A stretch of 64,000 bases of DNA from Acinetobacter bereziniae LMG 1003 = CIP 70.12 (GTDB taxonomy: Bacteria; Pseudomonadota; Gammaproteobacteria; Pseudomonadales; Moraxellaceae): positions 899,324-963,323 of the forward strand of contig NZ_KB849755.1 of NCBI RefSeq assembly GCF_000368925.1, given 5' to 3'. Below, piece by piece: positions 16,832 through 25,295 of this stretch. The notes under the pieces were generated by a model that was not told where the DNA came from, made no database searches, and saw nothing but the letters and a program-made list of their open reading frames with translations. Made by a program: the position numbers and the translations under genes. The first letter of the stretch is position 1. Each line of letters opens with the position of its first letter.

Positions 16832-17574
16832 TGTTGAACTCCTAAGCTTCTAAGTCTTATCAACTTTGCTGCACACATCGCACTCAACATGCCAAAAATT
16901 CCTGATAATACAATGCTGCCTTCGAATTGAAGATATTTAAAGATACAGGCAAAAATTAAGGTAAAGATCACCCCAATCAAGGTCGCTTTGTTTTTAATCA
17001 TTGGTACAATGATGAGAATAAATACCGCAACAATCGAAAAATCGAGGTGTAAACTTTCTAAATTAGGTATCGACTGTGCCAGCAAGATGCCAAATAAGCT
17101 AAATAAACACCATGCTAAATAAAAACATAAGCCAGCGCCAAATAGATAAGCGAAGGTTCGTTGCTTATTTTCCCCTATTCCCACTGCAAATAATTCATCG
17201 GTTAACAGAAAGCCAATCACCAATCTCTGTCTAAAAGAAAATTGAGTAACATCCTTACGGAAGTTCAAGGCATAAATCAAATGTTGACTGGTTAAGAAAA
17301 ACACCGTAATAAAAATGGTCCAAACCGAAGCCCCCGCCATAACCAAACCCAAACTCACCAGTTGAGCAGCACCTGCAAATACAACAGCCGACATCGAAAA
17401 AGCCTGAGCAAAGGTCAATCCTGCGTTGATGGCCATCGAACCTGCCAGAATCCCCCAAGGCAATACAGCGATTGATAAAGGTAAAATATCAACAACACCT
17501 CGTAAAAATGCTTTTTTATTCAAGTCGGATTGCGATTGAATGTCAGCAGAACAAGGTTCAAATTGATGACTCAT
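16828..17574 (-). CDS. azlC: AzlC-family branched-chain amino acid exporter
   Basis: 248 residues with about seven hydrophobic segments. The family signature appears as DILPLSIAVLPWGILAGSMAINAGLTF and FAGAAQLVSLGLV, followed by SQHLIYALNFRKD. With AzlD it exports valine, leucine or related amino acids through the inner membrane. An AraC-family gene lies just upstream on the same strand and is a likely regulator. Confidence 0.9.
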   Translation of the reverse strand: MSHQFEPCSADIQSQSDLNKKAFLRGVVDILPLSIAVLPWGILAGSMAINAGLTFAQAFSMSAVVFAGAAQLVSLGLVMAGASVWTIFITVFFLTSQHLIYALNFRKDVTQFSFRQRLVIGFLLTDELFAVGIGENKQRTFAYLFGAGLCFYLAWCLFSLFGILLAQSIPNLESLHLDFSIVAVFILIIVPMIKNKATLIGVIFTLIFACIFKYLQFEGSIVLSGIFGMLSAMCAAKLIRLRSLGVQQ

Positions 17575-17698
17575 TAATTAAATCCAAAACCACGAATAGG
17601 ATGAGTATCTTCAAAAGCAGTGGACGTGGCTTGCATGAAATTGCTGCTTTATTGCTGTCTAAGGATTTCTTATAACGTTTAAAAGATGTTGAACTAGG

Positions 17699-18520
17699 CT
17701 AAATATTCAAAGTGCTTAAATATTGGGACGGTGTTACGCCCATTGCCTTTTTAAAATGTCGATTAAAATGGCTTTGATCTGAAAAGCCACAATTTTGTGC
17801 TGTCATTGCGATCGTATAACCTTGTTTTAATAATTGCCGTGCTTTATGCAAACGGACTTGTACCAACCAACTGTGTGGCGGCAACCCTGTATACTTTTTA
17901 AATTCTCGCAAAAAGTGCCAAGGACTCAATCCTACAGTTGCAGCCAAATCAGTCAAAGAATAATCTCGCTCAGGAAAAGCATTCAATAAATCTTTGACAA
18001 TTTCAACTTTACGTTGTGCTTCAGGAAGCTCTGCGGGTGTTAACTTTGCTCGACCATAGCGACTGATTAAACGAGCCAAAGTTGATAAATACAGACTTTC
18101 CTTGAGCAACGTATTTTCTTTTTGTTCTAATAGATCAAACAATAAGGTAAATTGTTGTGCCAAGCCAACATCGTGAACAACAGCATAAGGAAACCAAGGC
18201 ACACTATTTTTGACACTAAAAAAATCTTGCCCTGCCTCAAGCAACATTTCGGGTGTTGGATAAATTGCTCGGTATTTCCAACCCGACTCAACCGCAGATG
18301 AACCTGTGTGAATTTCATCTGCATTGACTAAAATAATGTCACCTTTCGGCGCTGTATGTAACTGCCCTGTTCGATAAAAACTTTGCGCACCATCTTCAAT
18401 CACACCAATACAATAACCTTCATGCACATGCTTTGAAAATTGCTTATGGTGATACTGTGCTTTTAACAACTCCAATCCACCTAATTCTTTAAGGTGGAAA
18501 TAGTTTGCCCACTCCTGCAT
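17699..18520 (-). CDS. AraC-family transcriptional regulator
   Basis: 273 residues: an N-terminal AraC ligand-binding cupin (about residues 15-150; H26-K-Q-F-S-K-H) and a C-terminal pair of helix-turn-helix motifs (170-270) with the signature CGFSDQSHFNRHFKKAMGVTPSQY. It lies 124 bases upstream of azlC on the same strand, and this class of regulator often accompanies azlCD, so it probably controls their expression in response to an amino acid. That link is inferred from context. Confidence 0.9.
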   Translation of the reverse strand: MQEWANYFHLKELGGLELLKAQYHHKQFSKHVHEGYCIGVIEDGAQSFYRTGQLHTAPKGDIILVNADEIHTGSSAVESGWKYRAIYPTPEMLLEAGQDFFSVKNSVPWFPYAVVHDVGLAQQFTLLFDLLEQKENTLLKESLYLSTLARLISRYGRAKLTPAELPEAQRKVEIVKDLLNAFPERDYSLTDLAATVGLSPWHFLREFKKYTGLPPHSWLVQVRLHKARQLLKQGYTIAMTAQNCGFSDQSHFNRHFKKAMGVTPSQYLSTLNI

Positions 18521-18655
18521 GTTTTCGATTCAAACGCCTTCTGATGGCTTAAAAATAGCACGATTAGAAACAAGGTATAGAACAAAATTGCTGTCGAAAT
18601 CTGAATAGAATAACAATCAACTAAATTTTATAGAACTGAATGAACAATGCACTAT

Positions 18656-19204
18656 TTATTGATAGGTTTTTCCATCATGCTTTAACCAACCATCTTCATG
18701 ACGGCGACTTGGATCATGATGTGTCCAATGAATCACACCACCTTGATTACTGTATTCATACTCTCCAAAAAACTCAACACGATCGCCTTTACGTAAATGA
18801 TCAATTCGTGGTGCTAAATCAATATTATGTGCGACCAAGACAGTTAAACCGTTATCCAATGAAAGTATGAATTTTTGATGACGTGAACCTTGAGTATCGT
18901 CACGTAATATTGCTTTTACTCGCCCTTCCGACTGAACTTGAACATTACTCAACTTTCCATCAAAAGCTTGACGAATAACCGTTAACCCTTGCTGATTTTG
19001 ACTATTGTTTGACTGCGTGTTTTGAAAATTTTGCTGATCACTTGATTTAGAATCAAATTGTGCAGCACGATTGTTTTGATCTTGGGAATTAACTTGAGCT
19101 TGCCCAGTTGATGCCTTGTTTTGTTGGTTTAGGTCAATACCAAAATAAGCAGCAACAATTACAGCGATTGCAGCACCAATACCAAGTTGCGTTTTGTTTG
19201 CCAT
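18656..19204 (-). CDS. DUF3465-family envelope protein
   Basis: 182 residues. An N-terminal hydrophobic segment (about 7-22) anchors or exports it; then comes a Gln/Asn/Ser-rich linker (residues 27-73) and a compact C-terminal domain with SRHQKFILSLDNGLTVLVAHNIDLAPR and GGVIHWTHHDPSRRHEDGWL. The latter motif (HWTHHD) is typical of DUF3465, an OB-like periplasmic domain of unknown role. The Q/N-rich linker probably only spaces the domain from the membrane. Confidence 0.8.
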   Translation of the reverse strand: MANKTQLGIGAAIAVIVAAYFGIDLNQQNKASTGQAQVNSQDQNNRAAQFDSKSSDQQNFQNTQSNNSQNQQGLTVIRQAFDGKLSNVQVQSEGRVKAILRDDTQGSRHQKFILSLDNGLTVLVAHNIDLAPRIDHLRKGDRVEFFGEYEYSNQGGVIHWTHHDPSRRHEDGWLKHDGKTYQ

Positions 19205-19320
19205 TAAGTTTTAGTCTAAGCAATATGAATAATAGAGATTATAAAAGAATAACGCTCATCATTTGTATAAAATCATTTTACTGATTCTTCTTGAATTTTT
19301 TTCTTTAAAATCAATAGCAA

Positions 19321-19349
19321 TAAAAAACCCCTCAAATGAGGGGTTTTCA
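19321..19349 (-). terminator. Terminator of the rpsB-tsf operon
   Basis: Stem AAAACCCCTCA / TGAGGGGTTTT (11 bp, 2-base turn) followed by a T-run on the minus strand, 24 bases after the tsf stop. Confidence 0.92.
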
Positions 19350-19372
19350 ATAATTATACTCAGAAAGTAAAA

Positions 19373-20248
19373 TTATTTAGCAGCAGCCTGAGCAGCAGCA
19401 ACTTCTTCAGCAAAGCTCATTTCAGCTTTTTTCTCAATACCTTCACCTACTTCGAAGCGAACGAATTGAGCTACAGTTGTTGCAGTCGCTTTCAATACTT
19501 CAGCAACTTTTTTGTCGTTGTCGATAACGTATTGTTGACGCTCAAGAACAACTTCGTTCAAGTATTTTTCAACTGAACCAGTTACCATTTTTTCAACGAT
19601 GTTTGCTGGTTTACCAGATTCGATTGCTTTAGCTTCTGCAATTTCTTTCTCTTTAGCGATAAGATCAGCAGAAACGTCTTCAGCAGTTACAGCAACTGGG
19701 TTGAACGCAGCAACGTGCATTGCAATACCTTTACCAGTTTCAGCAGAACCTGTGTAAGAAACAACAACACCAATTTTTAAACCGTGTTTGTAAACTGCAA
19801 GGTTTTCACCTTCTACAATTGCAGCACGACGAACTTGAATGTTTTCACCGATTTTTTGAACAAGCGCAATACGAGCTTCTTCAACAGTTGAACCGTCTTC
19901 AAGTTTCAATTCAGCAATTTGAGCAGCGTCAGTTACGCCAGCAGCAAGTGCAGCAGCAGCAACTTTAGCAGAGAAACCAGCAAAGTTTTCGTCTTTCGCA
20001 ACGAAGTCAGTTTGACAGTTTACTTCTAAAAGAATTGCTTTGTTACCTTCTTGAGCAATCGTGATTGCACCATCAGCAGCAATATTACCAGCTTTTTTAG
20101 CTGCTTTTGCTTGACCTGATTTACGAAGGTTATCAATCGCTAATTCGATGTCACCGTCTGCTTCTGTTAATGCTTTTTTGCATTCCATCATTGCAAGACC
20201 AGTACGGTCACGTAATTCTTTTACCATGCTCGCAGTAACTGCAGTCAT
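19373..20248 (-). CDS. tsf: Translation elongation factor Ts
   Basis: 291 residues, the usual length. EF-Ts recycles EF-Tu by exchanging GDP for GTP. The N-terminal UBA-like domain VKELRDRTGLAMMECKKAL and the motif VNCQTDFVAKDENF that contacts EF-Tu are intact. It follows rpsB in the standard order, with a strong hairpin in the gap that probably lowers read-through from rpsB. Confidence 0.98.
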   Translation of the reverse strand: MTAVTASMVKELRDRTGLAMMECKKALTEADGDIELAIDNLRKSGQAKAAKKAGNIAADGAITIAQEGNKAILLEVNCQTDFVAKDENFAGFSAKVAAAALAAGVTDAAQIAELKLEDGSTVEEARIALVQKIGENIQVRRAAIVEGENLAVYKHGLKIGVVVSYTGSAETGKGIAMHVAAFNPVAVTAEDVSADLIAKEKEIAEAKAIESGKPANIVEKMVTGSVEKYLNEVVLERQQYVIDNDKKVAEVLKATATTVAQFVRFEVGEGIEKKAEMSFAEEVAAAQAAAK

Positions 20249-20290
20249 GTTGTTCTCCTAAATACGGTAGAATATGAATCTGTTCAACAA

Positions 20291-20320
20291 AAACGGCCCA
20301 AAGGTTTCTCTGGGCCGTTT
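20291..20320 (-). terminator. Attenuator hairpin between rpsB and tsf
   Basis: AAACGGCCCA and TGGGCCGTTT form a perfect 10-bp GC-rich stem with a 10-base loop in the rpsB-tsf gap. It ends in TTTTG on the minus strand, so it looks like a partial terminator that sets the S2 to EF-Ts ratio, as described for other gamma-proteobacteria. Confidence 0.8.
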
Positions 20321-20387
20321 TGCTTTATCGACGCTCAATTTGTCATCATTTTAATTCACAAAAATGACAAGCTTGCGTCAAAACGCA

Positions 20388-21140
20388 TTAAGCCTCAGGA
20401 GCTTCTTTCGCAGCTTCTTCGCCTTTAGCTTGAGCATTTGCTTGAGTTTGAGCGTATTCTTTACCAGCAAGAATCGCATCAGCCATTGCAGAAGCATAAA
20501 GTGTAACAGCACGGATCGCATCGTCGTTACCAGGAATAACGAAATCTACGTTATCTGGGTTAGAGTTTGTATCAACGATACCGATTACTGGAATACCAAG
20601 GTTTTTAGCTTCTTTAATCGCGATTGCTTCGTGATCAACGTCGATGATGAACAATGCGTCAGGTAAACCACCCATGTTCTTAACACCGCCTAAAGAGCGT
20701 TCAAGTTTTTCCATTTCACGAGTACGTTCTAATGCTTCACGTTTAGTAAGTTTAGCAAAAGTACCATCTTGTGATTGAGTTTGAAGATCTTTCAAACGGT
20801 TGATTGACTGACGAAGAGTTTTCCAGTTAGTCAACATACCACCCAACCAACGGTGATCAACATAAGGTTGACCAGCGCGCTGAGCTTGCTCACGAATGAT
20901 GTTAGAAGCAGCACGTTTTGTACCAACGAACAATACTTTGTTCTTTTTGCTTGCTAGATTGTTAACAAAATTCAAAGCATCATTTAACGCAGGAACAGTG
21001 TGTTCAAGGTTAATGATGTGAATGCGGTTACGCGCACCAAAAATGTATTGACGCATTTTTGGGTTCCAGAAGCGAGTTTGGTGACCAAAGTGCGCACCAG
21101 CTTGAAGAAGGTCGCGCATGCTTACGTTGTAATCTGCCAT
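20388..21140 (-). CDS. rpsB: 30S ribosomal protein S2
   Basis: 250 residues from the ATG at 21140 (MADYNVSMRDLLQAGAHFGH). The two S2 signatures are present: MRDLLQAGAHFGHQTRFW and the region PDALFIIDVDHEAIAIKEA. S2 sits on the back of the 30S subunit and recruits S1. An in-frame extension upstream overlaps the conserved mRNA leader and is rejected. The C-terminal Ala/Glu-rich tail is normal for Acinetobacter. Confidence 0.98.
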   Translation of the reverse strand: MADYNVSMRDLLQAGAHFGHQTRFWNPKMRQYIFGARNRIHIINLEHTVPALNDALNFVNNLASKKNKVLFVGTKRAASNIIREQAQRAGQPYVDHRWLGGMLTNWKTLRQSINRLKDLQTQSQDGTFAKLTKREALERTREMEKLERSLGGVKNMGGLPDALFIIDVDHEAIAIKEAKNLGIPVIGIVDTNSNPDNVDFVIPGNDDAIRAVTLYASAMADAILAGKEYAQTQANAQAKGEEAAKEAPEA

Positions 21141-21167
21141 TTTCTTTACCTTAAAAGTTTGGGTTAG

Positions 21168-21235
21168 GCCTCCATATGTCCGCATTCTCCACCCTTTCAG
21201 GCACCCAGAGTAATGTGACGACATATGTGCGGATT
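21168..21235 (-). promoter_or_regulatory. rpsB leader RNA (S2 autoregulation element)
   Basis: In the 5' leader of rpsB the segment TCCGCA (about 21229-21234) can pair with TGCGGA (about 21179-21184), enclosing GGGTGCC and GGGTGGAG stretches. This matches the conserved structure upstream of gamma-proteobacterial rpsB that mediates repression by free S2. The assignment is by position and recalled consensus; a covariance search would confirm it. Confidence 0.7.
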
Positions 21236-21359
21236 TTTAAATTGCCCTTATCAAAATTTCCATAAACGATTCATAAAGAAAGTCACAGAAAGCATTTGAT
21301 AAATTGGGCGGCTATTTATACCATAGTCACATACAAATTTCCAAAAGTTTTTAAAGATC

Positions 21360-22187
21360 ATGAACAGTACTTACGAAGCGCCCCGTCGATTAATCAAAAC
21401 CGCAGATGAAATTGAGAAGATGCGTGTTGCAGGTCGATTGGCTGCAGAAGTTTTGGATATGATCAAACCGCATATCAAACCAGGTGTCAGTACACTGGAG
21501 TTGGATACGATTTGTCATGACTATATTGTCAATACACAAAATGCTATACCTGCATGTTTGGGTTATGGCGCTGCACCCGGCCGACCGGCTTTCCAACATG
21601 TGATTTGTACTTCTGTGAACCACGTGGTATGTCACGGCATTCCGTCTGAAAGTAAAATCCTGAAAAAAGGCGATATCCTGAATATTGATGTCACAGTGAT
21701 TAAAGATGGTTACCACGGCGATACCAATATGATGTATGTCGTTGGTGGAGAAACTTCAATCATTGCAGACCGTTTATGTAAAGTTGCTCAAGAAGCAATG
21801 TACCGTGGTATGGCAACCGTTAAACCAGGCTCTACAATTGGCGATATTGGTGCTGCAATCCAAAAGTATGTTGAGTCAGAGCGTTTTAGCGTTGTCCGTG
21901 AATATTGTGGTCATGGTATTGGCACTGTATTCCATGACGAACCCCAAGTTTTACATTATGGACAACCAAACTCAGGTATGGTTTTAGAAGAAGGTATGAC
22001 CTTTACCATTGAGCCGATGGTCAATGCAGGCGTTTGGCAAACCCGTTTGATGGGCGATAAATGGACTGTCGTAACCAAAGATCATAGCCTTTCAGCGCAA
22101 TACGAACATACACTTCTAGTCACTAAAAATGGTGTTGAAGTTTTAACCGCGCGCCCTGAAGAAGACTTGTCTCGCTTTCAGAAATAA
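21360..22187 (+). CDS. map: Methionine aminopeptidase type I
   Basis: 275 residues. It removes the initiator Met from nascent proteins. The five metal ligands are visible in NIDVTVIKDGYHGDTN (two Asp), GHGIGTVFHDEP (His), FTIEPMVN (Glu) and a C-terminal Glu in QYEHTLLV. It is transcribed away from rpsB, the conserved gene order in proteobacteria. Confidence 0.97.
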   Translation: MNSTYEAPRRLIKTADEIEKMRVAGRLAAEVLDMIKPHIKPGVSTLELDTICHDYIVNTQNAIPACLGYGAAPGRPAFQHVICTSVNHVVCHGIPSESKILKKGDILNIDVTVIKDGYHGDTNMMYVVGGETSIIADRLCKVAQEAMYRGMATVKPGSTIGDIGAAIQKYVESERFSVVREYCGHGIGTVFHDEPQVLHYGQPNSGMVLEEGMTFTIEPMVNAGVWQTRLMGDKWTVVTKDHSLSAQYEHTLLVTKNGVEVLTARPEEDLSRFQK

Positions 22188-22223
22188 ATAAGTCATTGAC
22201 TAAACTGACTTGAGTCATTTAAG

Positions 22224-22252
22224 AAAAGGTCATATTGATATGACCTTTTTTT
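22224..22252 (+). terminator. Terminator after map
   Basis: Stem AAAAGGTCATAT / ATATGACCTTTT with a short turn and a T-run, 37 bases after the map stop. Confidence 0.9.
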
Positions 22253-22514
22253 ATTACTGCAATTTTCCACTATAAATAAGATATTGTTTTAAAATATTTT
22301 TTACCGTAAAAATCTTCTATTTTTACAATGTAATGCAATATTAACACAATTACATAGATGCTAAGATTATCAACCCGATGATAAATAAAACATTAAAAAA
22401 AGAACATTCACTTAAAAAAAGACCTTGCAAAAGCAACATTCAAACACAGCAAAAAATCCTAATAATAAAAATACATAAAAATTAGTATCAATTGCGGACA
22501 TGGAGTCCAATTCT
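22253..22514. other. AT-rich intergenic stretch upstream of the porin gene
   Basis: Very AT-rich DNA with no frame of note. It should contain the promoter of the OmpW-type gene. I see no clear operator palindrome. Confidence 0.6.
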
Positions 22515-23564
22515 ATGAAGAAATCATTACTTTGCATGATCACCACATGTGTGACTTTACCTATGATGGCACATGCGGATTCACCTTATTTCAGTTTTAA
22601 AGATGGTGATGGATTTAAGCGATTTTCTGTATCAGCAGGCTGGTTACATGCTATGCCACAAGGCAATGGCAATCCCATCAAAGTGAATACCGCCGTTGCT
22701 GAAGGAACCCAATCAAAAGTAGGAGATATTTCTAAAAAAGCTGTACTAGATGCAGCTGTTAAGGAATCAAATCCTTTTCTATATGGTGCAATCGGTCTTT
22801 TAGGTGACACAATTCCCAGTGCTTTAACTGGTACAGCGACTGTCAATGGCTTATCGAGTTGGACTGCTGAAGGTACAGGCTTAACAGCAAAAGATGTTGA
22901 TACTTTTGGCTTGATGGGCAATTATTACTTTACTGACAATATTTCTCTAGAGTTTAAAGCGGGTATTCCACCTAAAGTTGAGATTGAAGGTAAAGGTCAA
23001 ATCTATGCCCCTTTGACAGGCAAAGATTCAACTCCACTCGGGAGTATTGACTTACAGAAAGATATTCCGATTACCGATTTATCCAAGCACTCTAAAGCAG
23101 CATCGGCAACTGCATGGTTACCAGCAGCAGAGTTACATTATCAATTTGGTAAATCTGGTGTAAATAAATTTCGACCTTATCTTGGTGTCGGTGTGATGTA
23201 TGCACATTTCACCCATTTAAAAGTCGATAATGGCGTGAAAGATGATTTGATTGCAGCAGGTCATATGATTCAAAATGTCTTAGATAATCAAGCAGGTGCT
23301 GCACTTGACGGTAAACTATCTTCAGCAAATCCTGTAGTCAAAGTCAAAGCAGATGATGCTTGGGCGCCTATGGCAACATTGGGTGCAACCTATGACTTTA
23401 ATGAGCGTTGGTTTGGCGTAGGCTCAGTAACTTATGCTCCTATGAGTAGCGATGCCACAATTACCATTTCAAACTCAAATACCAATAAAGATCTTGTTAC
23501 GGCTAAGACTAAAATTGATATCGATCCTCTGATTACCTATGTGGGTGTAGGTTACCGTTTTTAA
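22515..23564 (+). CDS. Long OmpW-family outer membrane protein
   Basis: 349 residues from the ATG at 22515, chosen because GGAG lies nine bases upstream. A signal peptide ends at AHA-D. The C-terminal strand ends in ITYVGVGYRF, the outer-membrane barrel signature, and GWLHAMPQG and GVGVMYAHF are OmpW-like. Typical OmpW is about 210-230 residues; this one is longer because of inserted loops at about residues 45-115 and 160-195. Such barrels pass small hydrophobic compounds through the outer membrane; the substrate is unknown. Confidence 0.82.
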   Translation: MKKSLLCMITTCVTLPMMAHADSPYFSFKDGDGFKRFSVSAGWLHAMPQGNGNPIKVNTAVAEGTQSKVGDISKKAVLDAAVKESNPFLYGAIGLLGDTIPSALTGTATVNGLSSWTAEGTGLTAKDVDTFGLMGNYYFTDNISLEFKAGIPPKVEIEGKGQIYAPLTGKDSTPLGSIDLQKDIPITDLSKHSKAASATAWLPAAELHYQFGKSGVNKFRPYLGVGVMYAHFTHLKVDNGVKDDLIAAGHMIQNVLDNQAGAALDGKLSSANPVVKVKADDAWAPMATLGATYDFNERWFGVGSVTYAPMSSDATITISNSNTNKDLVTAKTKIDIDPLITYVGVGYRF

Positions 23565-23736
23565 TTTCTGAGACTAAAATGATTTTCTTGAAAAATCATT
23601 TAATCAATAAATTAAAATCATTGACCTAAACCGAGCAGATTGATCACTAAAATTTATCGATCGATAAAATTTTATTCTATCGCTAAGTCCCATTGAATCC
23701 TCTACAATTCTCATATGATGATTCAATGGACCACTT

Positions 23737-24963
23737 ATGTCAGCGCTACAGGACGACACTCGCTTTTCTAAACCTCTCATTTATATGCTCATTGGAAGTG
23801 CTTTTATTCTGGCACTTTCTTTGGGTGTGCGTCATGGTTTTGGACTTTATTTAGTCCCGATGAGCCATGAGTTTAACTGGAGCCACCAAGTTTTTAGCTT
23901 GGCAATTGCTATGCAAAACTTACTCTGGGGTGCTGTTCAACCCTTTACAGGTGCACTTGCTGATAAATACGGCAGTAAAAAAGTTGTTGCAGTTGGTGGT
24001 GTACTTTATACGATTGGCTTGTTGTTGATGTCAGTCAGTTCAAATGCCCTTTTACTTGACCTTAGTGTCGGTTTAATTATTGGCTTAGCTCTCTCTGCAA
24101 CTTCGTTTTCGGTACTGCTTTCAGCAGTTGGGCGTGCCGCTCATCCAAGAAAACGCAGCATGGCTATGGGGATTGCAAGTGCGGCAGGTTCATTTGGGCA
24201 ATTTATCATGTTGCCTACCACCCTCCTACTGATTAAAAACTTTGGATGGTCTTCGGCACTGGTCATCACGGCAGTCTTGGTTGTATTGATTATCCCATTG
24301 GCATGGATGCTGAAAGCACCAATGTATACCCCGCCAAATGCAGTCAAGCAGGCGCTAAAACCGAGCTTAACCTTTAAGCAAATTTTAAACATTGCCTTTC
24401 ATCACAAACCTTTTCTGTGGTTGGCCTTTGGTTTCTTGGTATGTGGATTCCAAGTGGTGTTCTTAGGTATCCATCTTCCTGGCTATCTGATTGATCATGG
24501 TTTTGATGCTTCAACAGGTACAGTATTTCTTGCACTGGTTGGATTATTTAATATTGTAGGAACCTATGCCGCAGGTTGGTTAGGCGATAAATATTCAAAA
24601 CCTCATTTGTTAATGGGTCTCTATGGCTTACGAGGCATAACCATTATTGCATTTTTGATGCTGCCACTGAGCATCTGGACGGTATATGCTTTCGGCATCA
24701 TTATGGGGATTCTTTGGCTTTCAACGGTTCCTTTAACCAATGGCATTGTTGCCAATATGTTTGGTGTAAAATATTTAACCATGCTCAGCGGTATTGTATT
24801 TTTCACCCATCAAGTCGGCTCATTTTTTGGTGGCTGGTTGGGTGGCTTAAACCATGATATAACAGGTAACTACAACATCATCTGGGGTTGTTCAATTGCG
24901 TTAAGTCTGTTTGGCGTTATTGTGCACTTCTTCGTGAATGAGGAGGCGGTTGTCGATGACTGA
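23737..24963 (+). CDS. MFS transporter (monocarboxylate/OFA-like)
   Basis: 408 residues with twelve hydrophobic segments. The loop GALADKYGSKKVVAVGG is an MFS signature, and the N-terminal GVRHGFGLYLVPM pattern suggests the OFA/monocarboxylate branch. The substrate is unknown. The stop overlaps the start of a 44-residue membrane peptide (ATGA), whose AGGAGG ribosome binding site lies inside this gene. Confidence 0.85.
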   Translation: MSALQDDTRFSKPLIYMLIGSAFILALSLGVRHGFGLYLVPMSHEFNWSHQVFSLAIAMQNLLWGAVQPFTGALADKYGSKKVVAVGGVLYTIGLLLMSVSSNALLLDLSVGLIIGLALSATSFSVLLSAVGRAAHPRKRSMAMGIASAAGSFGQFIMLPTTLLLIKNFGWSSALVITAVLVVLIIPLAWMLKAPMYTPPNAVKQALKPSLTFKQILNIAFHHKPFLWLAFGFLVCGFQVVFLGIHLPGYLIDHGFDASTGTVFLALVGLFNIVGTYAAGWLGDKYSKPHLLMGLYGLRGITIIAFLMLPLSIWTVYAFGIIMGILWLSTVPLTNGIVANMFGVKYLTMLSGIVFFTHQVGSFFGGWLGGLNHDITGNYNIIWGCSIALSLFGVIVHFFVNEEAVVDD

Positions 24964-25090
24964 TACTGATATATGGTTAAAATTTGCTGTTTGGGGTGTC
25001 ATTATTCTATTGTTGCTCTTGTCTAGCCTACTGTGGTTTAACACACCTGAATTGTTTGAATATTTTAATATGGCTTTTTGTGCACACTAA
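24956..25090 (+). CDS. 44-residue single-pass membrane peptide coupled to the MFS gene
   Basis: A 44-residue frame starts at ATG 24956 with AGGAGG nine bases upstream and overlaps the MFS stop in an ATGA. It has one hydrophobic helix (about residues 11-27, FAVWGVIILLLLLSSLLWF) with an acidic N-terminus (MTDTD). The strong ribosome binding site and overlap support a real gene, perhaps a small subunit of the transporter. No family recognised. A terminator follows. Confidence 0.65.
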   Translation: MTDTDIWLKFAVWGVIILLLLLSSLLWFNTPELFEYFNMAFCAH

Positions 25091-25156
25091 TTTGAACTAA
25101 ATTTGACGACTTAAACGTTTGAGCTGAATCTCAGTGCGATTGATTCGAAAGCGTTC

Positions 25157-25197
25157 AAAAAAAGCTGCCAGACAATCGTGCTTATGGCAGCTTTTTT
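25157..25197 (+). terminator. Terminator after the MFS operon
   Basis: AAAAAAGCTGCCA and TGGCAGCTTTTTT form a long stem with a 14-base loop and T-run. Confidence 0.9.
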
Positions 25198-25244
25198 AAA
25201 ATTCACTATTCAGTCTTTATTTTTTGAATAAAAAAGTTTAGACA

Positions 25245-25272
25245 TTAAAAAGACCATTTCACAATGGTCTCT
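25245..25272 (-). terminator. Terminator of the Old Yellow Enzyme gene
   Basis: AGACCATT / AATGGTCT stem with a 4-base loop; a T-run follows on the minus strand. It lies 24 bases after the oxidoreductase stop. Confidence 0.88.
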
Positions 25273-25295
25273 TTAATGATCAATCTTAGATGACC

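Noticed and set aside
19720..19968. Gln-rich open frame on the plus strand inside tsf
   Set aside because: It is the complement of the Ala/Glu-rich tsf coding sequence; composition mirrors tsf codon use and there is no ribosome binding site.
21141..21224. N-terminal extension of rpsB
   Set aside because: The extension overlaps the structured leader, and the ATG at 21140 gives the exact conserved S2 N-terminus.
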